From contig WYEQ01000021.1 in assembly GCA_009904015.1 (NCBI GenBank), positions 1 to 54,328 on the forward strand: a stretch of 54,328 nt of DNA, read 5' to 3'. The notes below the pieces were generated by a model. It was not told the DNA's origin, ran no database searches, and worked only from the letters and a program-made list of their open reading frames with translations. Positions 1 to 7,887 of the stretch are shown here, piece by piece (position 1 is the first letter of the stretch; each line of letters starts with the position of its first letter). The DNA comes from Desulfurococcales archaeon (GTDB lineage Archaea > Thermoproteota > Thermoprotei_A > Sulfolobales > Fervidicoccaceae). A program made the position numbers and the translations under genes.

Positions 1-24
1 CGTGACTAGCCCAGGCCTTGCGGA

Positions 25-1017
25 ATGACTATTCATCCTGCTTATGGATGCACGCTTGGTTGTATATACTGTTATGTTAAGCCCAACACCAAAAAGGGCA
101 TTGAAGTCAATAAACTAGGCGGGCCTGAGCTAGTCACGGCTTTATCCTTAAACCCTCATTTCCTCCCAGGTAAATGGGGGACATTCATAGCTCTAGGCAG
201 CATAACGGAGTGCTTTCTAAACGAGGAGGTCACAGCGAAAACAATTGAATATATGTACTGGATTAACAAAGAGCTGGGCAACCCACAACAAGTGTCCACA
301 AAGATGATAATAAGGCCGGAGATATCCGAAAAAATATTGTCAATGGGGGATCCCTACCTAAGCGTGCTTATTTCTATTACCTCAATTAACATGGCTAACC
401 TACTCGAGCCACGCGCTCCGCCCCCAATAGAGCGGCTAAACAATGCCCATTACTTGAATTCCATTGGATTGAGGACCTCGGTTTTCATAAGGCCTATTCT
501 CCCGGGAGTAACAGATAAAGAAAACGAGATTCTTTTGAGAGAGTCACTCAGATTTGGCATAAAAGAGCTGGTTCTAGGCTCGTTGATGATTAATACCTGG
601 ATTATGAGCAAGATAGACAAGCTTGGCCTACCAGTTCTAAGCAATGAGATTAAAAGCAGAGCGAAGTCAATGGATAGGTCGAGGTTGAGTCCAATTTATG
701 CCAGCGACCTTAAACAAGCTATGAAAAGAGCCGCGGAGTCCCTTGGATTCGTGGTTTACCCAGCGGCGTGTGCTGCTAACGTAGCATCTCACAGTCAATC
801 ATGCTATATGTGTGATTATGGCCCATGTGGCAACACGTCTAATCTGCCGGAGATAGAAGATGAAAAAGAGCTTTTCGAAATTATTGGCGTTAAGGTAAAA
901 GAGGCTTTCCTAACTGATGAGCAAAGACTATATGTAAAAACAAGTAGTCCTTTACTTAAACACGTCGTGAGCTTGGTGAAAACATCTACGAGAAGAAGAT
1001 TGGTTATTAAGCAGTAA
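25..1017 (+). CDS. Radical SAM protein, SPL/photolyase-like, 5' end broken or outside the window
   Basis: The protein carries the radical SAM cluster motif CTLGCIYC within its first 16 residues. It also has the stretch EPRAPPPIERL and the motif RPILPGVTD, both typical of the spore-photolyase-like radical SAM family (COG1533). A second cysteine-rich stretch near residues 245-265 (ACAAN..SCYMCDYGPCG) may bind another metal centre. Members of the family normally have tens of residues before the first cysteine, yet an in-frame TAG lies 18 bases before this ATG. The overlapping frame at bases 2-25 reads VTSPGLAE then stop, which looks like the missing lead-in, so a one-base frameshift is suspected. 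The substrate is unknown. Family assignment is firm; the start is not. Confidence 0.8.
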   Translation: MTIHPAYGCTLGCIYCYVKPNTKKGIEVNKLGGPELVTALSLNPHFLPGKWGTFIALGSITECFLNEEVTAKTIEYMYWINKELGNPQQVSTKMIIRPEISEKILSMGDPYLSVLISITSINMANLLEPRAPPPIERLNNAHYLNSIGLRTSVFIRPILPGVTDKENEILLRESLRFGIKELVLGSLMINTWIMSKIDKLGLPVLSNEIKSRAKSMDRSRLSPIYASDLKQAMKRAAESLGFVVYPAACAANVASHSQSCYMCDYGPCGNTSNLPEIEDEKELFEIIGVKVKEAFLTDEQRLYVKTSSPLLKHVVSLVKTSTRRRLVIKQ

Positions 1018-1069
1018 TGTGTTAGGGACAAACGGTATTAAATAGCATGTTTATTTCTAAAGAATATCG

Positions 1070-2134
1070 TTAAACCTTCAGTATCAATGTTGAGGCTTTT
1101 CTTAATCTGTTCATTATCGCGAGTCCTATTCCTTTCTCATCAAAGCTCTCGCTTATAGCGATATCAACCTCAAGCTCATCTATTTCTCGTAGTACTCTGT
1201 ACAGGTTTCTGGCTACTTCATACAGATTTTTTGAAGAGCCAATAACAACTGTTCTTATGCCTTCCTCCTCATATAACCTATTATTCTCGCTACTGGTGAT
1301 TACAACTATTTTTCTTTTCTTTTTCTTCTCTTCTCTAGCTATTTCTTTGATTTTTCTAATCATTCCTTCACGATTGCCGGGATAAGCCTCAACAAGTATG
1401 ATTGGGGTTACCGGTGAGTAGTGCCTATACTTCATTCCTGGGCTTTCCGGGACTGTTTGCTCTGCGTAGCCTCTAGCCCATTCTGGAACTACTATTTTTT
1501 CTCCAATTATAGCCTCTATTTCCTCAACACCGACAGGTCCGGGCCTCAAAAGAACAGGTGGGTCATGGAGAACGTTAACAACGGTTGATTCCACGCCAAA
1601 AAATGTCTCCCCACCGTCTATTATCATGTCTATTTTTCCCCACAGGTCCTTTATCACGTGTTCAGCTGTAATTGGCGATGGCCTGCCGGACAGATTGGCG
1701 CTCGGAGCAGCGATGGGGGTACCAGCAGTTTCTATGAGCTCAATAGCCACGGGGTGTCCAGGCAGCCTGACGGCAACTGTATCGAGCCCGCCTGTAACAG
1801 CTTTGGGGACCTCTCGCCTCTTTTTTAATATAACCGTAAGAGGGCCAGGCCAAGCTTTTTCTATCAGTTTCCAAGCTTTCTCTGGCACATCCAAAGCAAC
1901 TCGATGAATCATCTCTAAATCTGATATATGAACAATCAATGGGTTATCCGGCGGCCTGTTCTTAACAGCGAAAATTTTCCTAACAGCATCATCGTTGAAT
2001 GCATTTGCCCCCAGACCATAAACAGTCTCTGTTGGGAATGCGACTAAACCACCCTTAACTATAACCTCGGCTGCCTCAGCAATTAGGGTTCTCTCTGGCT
2101 GTATAGGGTTTACCTTAGCAACTCTTGTTAGCAT
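1070..2134 (-). CDS. sua5: L-threonylcarbamoyladenylate synthase, Sua5 type
   Basis: The enzyme makes threonylcarbamoyl-AMP from threonine, bicarbonate and ATP, the first step of the t6A37 tRNA modification. The N-terminal YrdC domain is clear: GGLVAFPTETVYGLG, then KNRPPDNPLIVHI, then APSANLSGRPSPI. A linker with PESPGMKYRHYSP leads to the C-terminal Sua5 domain, which distinguishes Sua5 from the single-domain TsaC. The open frame extends upstream to 2200, but the ATG at 2134 gives MLTRVAKVNP and is preceded by GGTGAG at suitable spacing, so that start is preferred (354 residues). It is convergent with the radical SAM gene. Confidence 0.93.
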   Translation of the reverse strand: MLTRVAKVNPIQPERTLIAEAAEVIVKGGLVAFPTETVYGLGANAFNDDAVRKIFAVKNRPPDNPLIVHISDLEMIHRVALDVPEKAWKLIEKAWPGPLTVILKKRREVPKAVTGGLDTVAVRLPGHPVAIELIETAGTPIAAPSANLSGRPSPITAEHVIKDLWGKIDMIIDGGETFFGVESTVVNVLHDPPVLLRPGPVGVEEIEAIIGEKIVVPEWARGYAEQTVPESPGMKYRHYSPVTPIILVEAYPGNREGMIRKIKEIAREEKKKKRKIVVITSSENNRLYEEEGIRTVVIGSSKNLYEVARNLYRVLREIDELEVDIAISESFDEKGIGLAIMNRLRKASTLILKV

Positions 2135-2306
2135 AAAATCATTCTCACCATTCTCCTGCTTATCTATGATAATTATTGTTGTTGCAAAGACAAAAACCAT
2201 AACTATGCAACAACAAGGAAGCAGCTTTCCACGAAATCCGTGCGCGTTATTCGTTATAAATAAAGCATCTACAGTGGAACAATAACTCTTTCATCTAATT
2301 TTGTGG

Positions 2307-2391
2307 TGCGGGGGGTGGGATTTGAACCCACGCAGGCCTCCGCCACGGGAGCCTAAGTCCCGCCCCTTTGACCATGCTCGGGCACCCCCGC
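2307..2391 (-). tRNA. tRNA-Leu (UAG anticodon)
   Basis: The minus strand folds as a class II tRNA. The acceptor stem is GCGGGGG with CCCCCGC. The anticodon arm is CGGGA-CTTAGGC-TCCCG, giving anticodon TAG, followed by a long variable arm and the T arm GTGGGTTCAAATCCCAC. The discriminator is A and the CCA end is encoded (bases 2304-2306). No intron is visible. Confidence 0.96.
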
Positions 2392-2414
2392 ACAGCTATA
2401 TAAAAATCGCCAGT

Positions 2415-2430
2415 CAGAGCTTAAAAACAG
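2415..2430 (-). promoter_or_regulatory. Probable TATA box of tRNA-Leu
   Basis: The minus strand reads GTTTTTAAGC about 30 bases before the mature 5' end of the tRNA, the usual distance for an archaeal TATA box. Another AT-rich run (TTTTATATA) lies nearer, so assignment of the box is tentative. Confidence 0.4.
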
Positions 2431-2514
2431 TTTGTTAATTATGAATATCAGAACTAAGACCCGTTTTGCTAAGAGATGAATAAATTGGGATTTAAAAATT
2501 ATATATGGGGCTAG

Positions 2515-2622
2515 TTATATTCTTCTAGCCGCGTTTCTACTAGCTATTTCTCTGAAGACTATGCAATCAACAATAGCGTTTTCAACAAGCCTGTTTGTAC
2601 CATGTATACTGGTACTCAGTAT
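2515..2622 (-). pseudogene. Remnant of an SdhA/FrdA/NadB-type flavoprotein
   Basis: The roughly 320-base gap between tRNA-Leu and ppcA holds a coding-like stretch on the minus strand, reading HGTNRLVENAIVDCIVF followed by REIASRNAARRI and a TAA stop. This matches the FAD-binding consensus HGANRLGGNSLLD-VVFG shared by succinate dehydrogenase/fumarate reductase flavoproteins and L-aspartate oxidase. Only about 35 codons remain; no start and no capping or C-terminal helical domain are present. It is read here as a decayed gene fragment. The family call rests on pattern memory and needs a protein search. Nothing else was seen in the gap. Confidence 0.55.
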
Positions 2623-2713
2623 AAACATAAAATAGGAATTATTCCTTTTTTAGAAAAGATTCCTATCTAAAAATCGAGTTATAAGCTGTAATTAATGCTC
2701 TGCCATTGATTTG

Positions 2714-4258
2714 TTATCCAAGGCTTTTTCGCAGAATTGCCATTTCTTCTATGTATTTTTTTGCTTCCTCTATTCTTTTTTCCTTTAGGCACAATAGTAA
2801 TAGCTCGCTTAAGACGGTGTGCTTTTTTTCCTCGAATCCTTCATTTTCTTTTAGCTTTATTTTTTCTTCTACGTATTTGTAGTCTATAAGAATCTTTCTG
2901 TATACATCATCCGGCAACTGTATGATTTTGGTTATGTATTGAAGAGTGTTCGGTGAGTAGTACTGAAAAGCTCTAGCCAAGTCTTGCTCGAGGTTTACGT
3001 ATAGTTCCTTTAGTAGTGAGTATTCCTCTTCACTGAGCCTGTCCAGCGCGCTTATACCAATTATCTCTGGTGGCAGCCCAATTGAGTACATGCTTCCCAC
3101 GAAGGGGATGGCTCTGGGAAGCCTGATTTTTCCCATGGAGCGTGGGTAACCAAATAAACCTACATGTAGCTTTCTGGCTCTTCTTCTCGGAATTAGCTCA
3201 GCCACCAGAGATAATTGGTATGATAAAGCCTCGATTCTGAGTTGATACTCAGGGACAAGCTTGTTTATTATTCTCAGTAGTACCTCAATATCCGATTTAT
3301 CAATAACTTTTGGTTTACCGGGAGTGCTCTGATTTATTTTTCTAACGGCCTGGATAACCGTGTCCTCGCTATAATCATATCGAAAAGCTGACTGAATAGT
3401 GAAGGTGTAGAAGCCGGAGTACTCCCTTAAGTTGTCTTCGACACTTAGGGGGGTTAACCCGCCTCTGAATGGAAGGGACCCAACACCTATGATTGGATAG
3501 ATATCCTTTCCCTCTTCGCATGATAGTGCGAAAAGCTCGCTGATAGCTATCTTCGCGAGAAGAACAGCTGGTATTAACCCATAGTTCATAGCTGGGTCAG
3601 ACCTGGCTATGAAGACCCTTATGTAATCTAAATTTAGCATATCAATGGTTTTCCCCACAATTTCTCTAATATTCAAAATTGATTCCATATCCTCGATTAG
3701 TGGTATGACCTCTATCTTCTCTGGGTAAATATGCCCTACAAGGTCTTTTACTCTTAATCCATTTATTAGTTCTATGTCTTGCCTGTTCTTGACAGCTTTC
3801 TCGTAGTAAAGGGAGACAGCGACGGGAAGCTTATGACTTGTTGTCATCGGTATTATTACCTCAAAGATAGGGCAGGGCGAATCATCGCCGTAGAAAGCTT
3901 TGCTTACATCACAGGCTGTTGTTATGCTTTCTATGGTCTCCATGAAGACTTTTCTATCAGCTCCCTCGATTAATGGGTTCGGAAGCCTGTATGTTAAGTA
4001 ATAGTCCTCCCCTAACTTACTCTTACTGAAGAAATCAGGGAACCTCTCAAGTAGCTTCCTCGTTACATGTAAATCAACGTCTTTGCCCTCAGAGTCCCAC
4101 ATCACCTCTTTTATATCAAGCTTTGAATAGTTATAATAAGCCTCGTATACCTCGTCGTCTCCTTGGATAATCTCCCATTTTGACCATTTAGGAACAACGG
4201 CGTTATCTGGATGCTGCGTAGCCATTGTTCTTGGAATAAACTTTCTCATCCCGGACAC
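2714..4258 (-). CDS. ppcA: Archaeal-type phosphoenolpyruvate carboxylase
   Basis: The enzyme carboxylates PEP with bicarbonate to oxaloacetate, an anaplerotic step. The N-terminus RKFIPRTMATQHPDNA is the hallmark of the short archaeal PepcA family. Internal stretches such as IARSDPAMNYGL, IGVGSLPFRGGLTP and HVGLFGYPRSMGKIRLPR also fit the family. The length of 514 residues is normal and much shorter than bacterial or plant enzymes. The outer start is GTG at 4258; an in-frame ATG at 4249 gives MRKFIPRT. A TATA-like box about 30 bases upstream suggests an almost leaderless message. It follows the FAU-1 gene by about 40 bases on the same strand but seems to have its own promoter. Confidence 0.95.
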   Translation of the reverse strand: MSGMRKFIPRTMATQHPDNAVVPKWSKWEIIQGDDEVYEAYYNYSKLDIKEVMWDSEGKDVDLHVTRKLLERFPDFFSKSKLGEDYYLTYRLPNPLIEGADRKVFMETIESITTACDVSKAFYGDDSPCPIFEVIIPMTTSHKLPVAVSLYYEKAVKNRQDIELINGLRVKDLVGHIYPEKIEVIPLIEDMESILNIREIVGKTIDMLNLDYIRVFIARSDPAMNYGLIPAVLLAKIAISELFALSCEEGKDIYPIIGVGSLPFRGGLTPLSVEDNLREYSGFYTFTIQSAFRYDYSEDTVIQAVRKINQSTPGKPKVIDKSDIEVLLRIINKLVPEYQLRIEALSYQLSLVAELIPRRRARKLHVGLFGYPRSMGKIRLPRAIPFVGSMYSIGLPPEIIGISALDRLSEEEYSLLKELYVNLEQDLARAFQYYSPNTLQYITKIIQLPDDVYRKILIDYKYVEEKIKLKENEGFEEKKHTVLSELLLLCLKEKRIEEAKKYIEEMAILRKSLG

Positions 4259-4284
4259 ATTATCGGTTTATACAGGATACGAGG

Positions 4285-4292
4285 ATTTAAAT
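4285..4292 (-). promoter_or_regulatory. TATA box of ppcA, likely leaderless transcript
   Basis: The octamer ATTTAAAT sits in the short gap between the FAU-1 stop and the PEP carboxylase start. A start point about 26 bases downstream of its centre would fall at about 4262, only a few bases before the GTG at 4258, which implies a leaderless or nearly leaderless mRNA. Confidence 0.5.
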
Positions 4293-4299
4293 AACTGTG

Positions 4300-5799
4300 T
4301 CATTCCTGTTTTAAGTATTGAGTTAACAGTTCTGGCTGCGCTTTCTGTAGAGCTATTTTCTCATAGAAACTAATAGGCTCAGGCAGCAATTGTATGTTGT
4401 TTTCAACTCTTTTTTTGATTTCGTACGCGTAGCTCAGTATCATGTTTTGTATATCATCGCTTATGCCGCCTTCCATTAAAACCTGGCGAAGCAGCTCTTC
4501 TTCTTGAACCTTAACTCCCATAATAGGAGAGTAAACGACGTCTACTTCCAGGTCATCGTAAATAATGCTGTCCCAGCCAAAAATAACAGGCGTATTTACG
4601 TTCACGTAGACTCCTTTTAGCTCACCGTTGATGGAAAAGTATATATGCATAACGATGTTTGATTGATAAGAAGTAATAGTTAAACTAATGTCGCCTGGCT
4701 CCTTTTTTACATTTATTCCATCATAGTAGCCAGGTGATTTGATGTATCGTTGAAGCATAATTATATCTTCTTCAGCCTCTCTTATTTGGAACGGCCCTAT
4801 GAGAAACTCGTTGCCGTTCAGCTTTCTATGCCTAATAAAAATTTTCTTTGCTCCAACCAGCTTCTCATTAATGAATTTTCTGAAAGCGCTCCTAATTAGT
4901 TGAGAGGACTCGGGATAAATCTCCATTGTTTTCTCAGCGAAATCGATAATCAAGTCAAGGTCCTTCGACAATGTCTTTAATGTGTGATGAGCAGGGGCTG
5001 TAGGAGTAACGGCGCTTCTAGCGCAATCCATTACCAGGTCAGATTGGGTGTTTGAGTATAGCTTAACGATTCTTCTCCCCTCAGAAATCACTTTGTCCGG
5101 CTCAAAGACGTTTTGCTTCATTATTTTTCTTAGTTTATCGATATCGTTTGCTAACATTTCTTTGAGCTCAGATAACGAGACGTACGCGGAGTTGCTACTC
5201 CACTTAATACCGAGGCCCTCGTTCAGGACTTGCTGAGATAGTCCAAGCAGTTCATCGATGATTCTTCTGTCTCTTATGTGCTCGCTTATGCTCGTCTGTC
5301 TCCATGAGAACAAAGTGTAAAGCGGTGTATACAAAGCGAGCCCTTTCTTTGCTTTCACAGTTTCCTGCTGTCTGAATACCGGCGTGATAACTACTGCTGG
5401 TAAGACCTTCCCAGCTACACACTCTTCCGTTTCTACTTGAACCTTTAAGTTACTGAAAGTACCTATGCAGCCATTAGACCCTTTCTCGATAATTGTTAAC
5501 GCAATAGTTGAGTATTGGTCAACTAAGCTTTCCTCAGAGTAAATTAATCCTGTTTTTTTCTTTATTGTTGATGATAATAGACTTGTTTTTGTGTGTGAAC
5601 CAATAAGCAACAATGTATTAGGTCGTTCTTCATCGCTCTTTACAGTGACATCGGCTGGTTTAGGATTAAAGGCGACTGAGAATCTCTTTTGTATGGGCTC
5701 GGATGCCTGTACAATTTCGTATCCTTCATCAATGAGTATCTTTGTTAACGCAGTTGCGTAAGGTCCTCTAATTCTAACCGTGATACTATTTGTCTCCAT
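4300..5799 (-). CDS. fau-1: FAU-1 family RNA-binding protein / probable ribonuclease
   Basis: The N-terminus VRIRGPYATALTKILIDEGY and following residues match the FAU-1 (AU-rich RNA-binding, RNase E/G-like) family. The C-terminal third shows a DUF402-type beta domain: GPFQIREAEED, SPGYYDGIN, then GWDSIIYDDLEVDVVYS. Characterised Pyrococcus and Thermococcus relatives bind AU-rich RNA and process precursor 5S rRNA. The length (499 residues) is normal. The gene lies downstream of UPF0147 and upstream of ppcA on one strand. A roughly 100-base AT-rich leader separates it from UPF0147. Confidence 0.85.
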   Translation of the reverse strand: METNSITVRIRGPYATALTKILIDEGYEIVQASEPIQKRFSVAFNPKPADVTVKSDEERPNTLLLIGSHTKTSLLSSTIKKKTGLIYSEESLVDQYSTIALTIIEKGSNGCIGTFSNLKVQVETEECVAGKVLPAVVITPVFRQQETVKAKKGLALYTPLYTLFSWRQTSISEHIRDRRIIDELLGLSQQVLNEGLGIKWSSNSAYVSLSELKEMLANDIDKLRKIMKQNVFEPDKVISEGRRIVKLYSNTQSDLVMDCARSAVTPTAPAHHTLKTLSKDLDLIIDFAEKTMEIYPESSQLIRSAFRKFINEKLVGAKKIFIRHRKLNGNEFLIGPFQIREAEEDIIMLQRYIKSPGYYDGINVKKEPGDISLTITSYQSNIVMHIYFSINGELKGVYVNVNTPVIFGWDSIIYDDLEVDVVYSPIMGVKVQEEELLRQVLMEGGISDDIQNMILSYAYEIKKRVENNIQLLPEPISFYEKIALQKAQPELLTQYLKQE

Positions 5800-5906
5800 G
5801 ACCGCTCCTGGTCCTCCATGTGTTCTTATTAACGACTAGCTGAGAATACTGTGAGCAAAACAAAAAACAGGGAAGTTTTTATCTATTTACATAAATAAGT
5901 AATACA

Positions 5907-6176
5907 TTAATCTTTAACTGTCTCGAGTATGCTTAGAACATTCCATATGGCTATTCTTGTATGAACAGGCATGTTGGGGTCCTGGCTGATTTCGTCCAGA
6001 ACATGTATGGCATTCGCAGCCCTAACTCCCGGGCTGAGGTTCTCCGCTCTTAACTGGTTTACCGCCTCTGTCGCGACTCTTCTTATGTTCCTCGGAACGC
6101 TTGCATCATTTATTATTCTCATAAGCATGGTTATTGCTGATTTTATCTTAGCCTCATTATCTGCCTTGCTACTCAT
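5907..6176 (-). CDS. UPF0147 family protein
   Basis: This small alpha-helical protein has the family signature [16 protein letters not shown], then [17 protein letters not shown] and [19 protein letters not shown]. Function is unknown; the family is nearly universal in archaea. The frame opens at GTG 6185, with ATG at 6179 and 6176. The Shine-Dalgarno AGGTGAT overlaps the GTG, so the ATG at 6176 ([10 protein letters not shown]) is the best start. Confidence 0.9.
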   Translation of the reverse strand: MSSKADNEAKIKSAITMLMRIINDASVPRNIRRVATEAVNQLRAENLSPGVRAANAIHVLDEISQDPNMPVHTRIAIWNVLSILETVKD

Positions 6177-6299
6177 CATTATCACCTCTTTAAGCTCTAC
6201 TTTTGGTTTTTCATTTACTATAAAATAAAGTTACTCTAACAACATGAATAATACCAAAAATTTTTAAGACATAGGTTTGTTTATTGTTCATGACTAGCT

Positions 6300-7720
6300 A
6301 TGATGAAGAGCAATACCGCTAAGATAGCTACTCCAATCATTGTTCCACTCTTCATCTATACGTTAGCCGGGATTGGCGGTTTTACCTTTGAGCAGAGAGT
6401 ATCGATAGCAGTTCTTTCATTATTCATATCCGCTAGCTTGTTATTTTGGTCCTATAGGCTTGCCTTCGCGTTATTAGGAGTATTTTTCTTACTTGCTCTT
6501 GGTCTGCTTGATATAAAGCACTTTATCGAGTTTTCTCAGCTTGATGTCATAGCTTTCCTTATAGGTATGATGATTGTTATAGGTATACTGGAGGAAAGAG
6601 GGTTTTTTTTGATTTCTTGCTTGCAAAGATTACTTCTTATATAAATGATGGAAAGAAGCTGTTCATTGTCGTCCTATTGTTGTCGGCGCTGATGGCGGCT
6701 TTGGTAGACGAGGTTACATCTATTCTGTTTATAACGTCGTTTATACTGAAAATAACGAGGCGCCTAGGGATATCTGCTTACCCATTCGTTATTGGGGCTG
6801 TTATTGCTACGAACGTGGGTAGCAGCGCGACTGTTGTGGGCAACCCTATAGGGGTAATGATAGCCTTTAATGCTGGGTTCTCTTTCAGTGATTTTATTAG
6901 GTGGGCAACCCCTAACAGCGTCATCGTATTGATGCTCACGGTCGCCCTATCCTTGATTGTATGGAGACCTTACGTATCTGAGCTTGATGCTAGGTACAAA
7001 CGAAATCTGGCGTCTCTAGAGAAAGTTGCAGTAGATAAAAAGCAAATAGTAAACTTTGTTATATTCCTCGGGACAATAACCATGCTGATTCTGCATCATC
7101 AATTAGAAATATTTCTTGAGGAAATATTATCACTCCCCAAAGGTTCAATGCACAACGCTATGCTGCTAGGAGCACCCCTCCTATGGGCATCAATAGGCTT
7201 ACTTATAGAAAGACATAGAGCAAAAGAGATAGTATCTACAAGAGTGGACTGGTGGACGCTTACATTTTTCATGCTACTCTTCGCCTCGATAGGAACGCTT
7301 GAATACACAGGTTCCAACATAAAGATAGGAGAATACGCTGTTCGATTAGGAAGCATAATCTCCAATGCAATATACAACCCTGAATTATCAACAATGTTGT
7401 CTTTAATATTGATTTAATCATCAATGACAGCTTTTCTCGATAACGTGGTGGCTGTAGCCACCCTTATCGAAATAACGAAGGGTATAGCTCATGTAACTGG
7501 GTGGGATCCATTTGTTTTCTACTGGGCATTGCTTTTCAGCGGCACGATGGCAGGTAACTACACTCCTATTGGCTCAACGGCCAACATAGTTGCTTTGGGT
7601 ATACTGGAGCAGAACAAAAAGAAAATTTCGTTTTCTTATTGGGTTAAAAAAGCATTCGTCGTCACGACGCTTCAGTTATTGGTGAGCATTGTTTGGTTGA
7701 CCTTTTTTGTTCACAGATAA
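6300..7720 (+). pseudogene. Ion transporter (ArsB/NhaD, SLC13-like superfamily), broken by a frameshift and a stop
   Basis: Three consecutive coding stretches rebuild one polytopic membrane protein of about 470 residues. The first ends at ILEERGFF. The second resumes one base out of phase after a run of eight T at 6603-6610 (DFLLAKITSYINDG) and contains the superfamily motif NVGSSATVVGNPIGVMIA. It stops at TAA 7415-7417, but the same frame continues as SSMTAFLDNVVAVATLIEI and then GNYTPIGSTANIVALGI, the second symmetry-related motif. A T9 run would repair the first lesion and one substitution the second. The substrate (arsenite, sodium/proton, dicarboxylate) cannot be told. Two independent lesions favour a real pseudogene. 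Confidence 0.85.
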
Positions 7721-7770
7721 AAGTTCGTTTTGGGGAAACGAAGGCTAGCTTTGGTTAAAGCAAAATCAAT

Positions 7771-7777
7771 TTTATAA
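7771..7777 (+). promoter_or_regulatory. TATA box of tRNA-Ile
   Basis: TTTATAA lies about 40 bases before the mature tRNA 5' end, leaving room for a short leader trimmed by RNase P. Confidence 0.5.
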
Positions 7778-7813
7778 GGAAATTAGGAAAATATTTAGCC
7801 ATAGCGATGAGTT

Positions 7814-7887
7814 GGGCCCGTAGCTCAGCTTGGTGGAGCGCCCGGCTGATAACCGGGAGGTCCGGGGTTCGAATCCCCGCGGGCCCA
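7814..7887 (+). tRNA. tRNA-Ile (GAU anticodon)
   Basis: The cloverleaf is complete. The acceptor stem is GGGCCCG with CGGGCCC. The anticodon arm is CCCGG-CTGATAA-CCGGG with anticodon GAT, and the T arm is CCGGGGTTCGAATCCCCG. CCA is not encoded and there is no intron. The convergent protein-coding gene on the minus strand runs into this tRNA. Confidence 0.97.

Noticed and set aside
1021-1034. Shared 13-base word TAGGGACAAACGG at 1022 and at the right edge of IS607 (52001).
   Set aside because: A 13-base match is expected dozens of times by chance in a 54-kb window on two strands, and there is no IS remnant around 1020.
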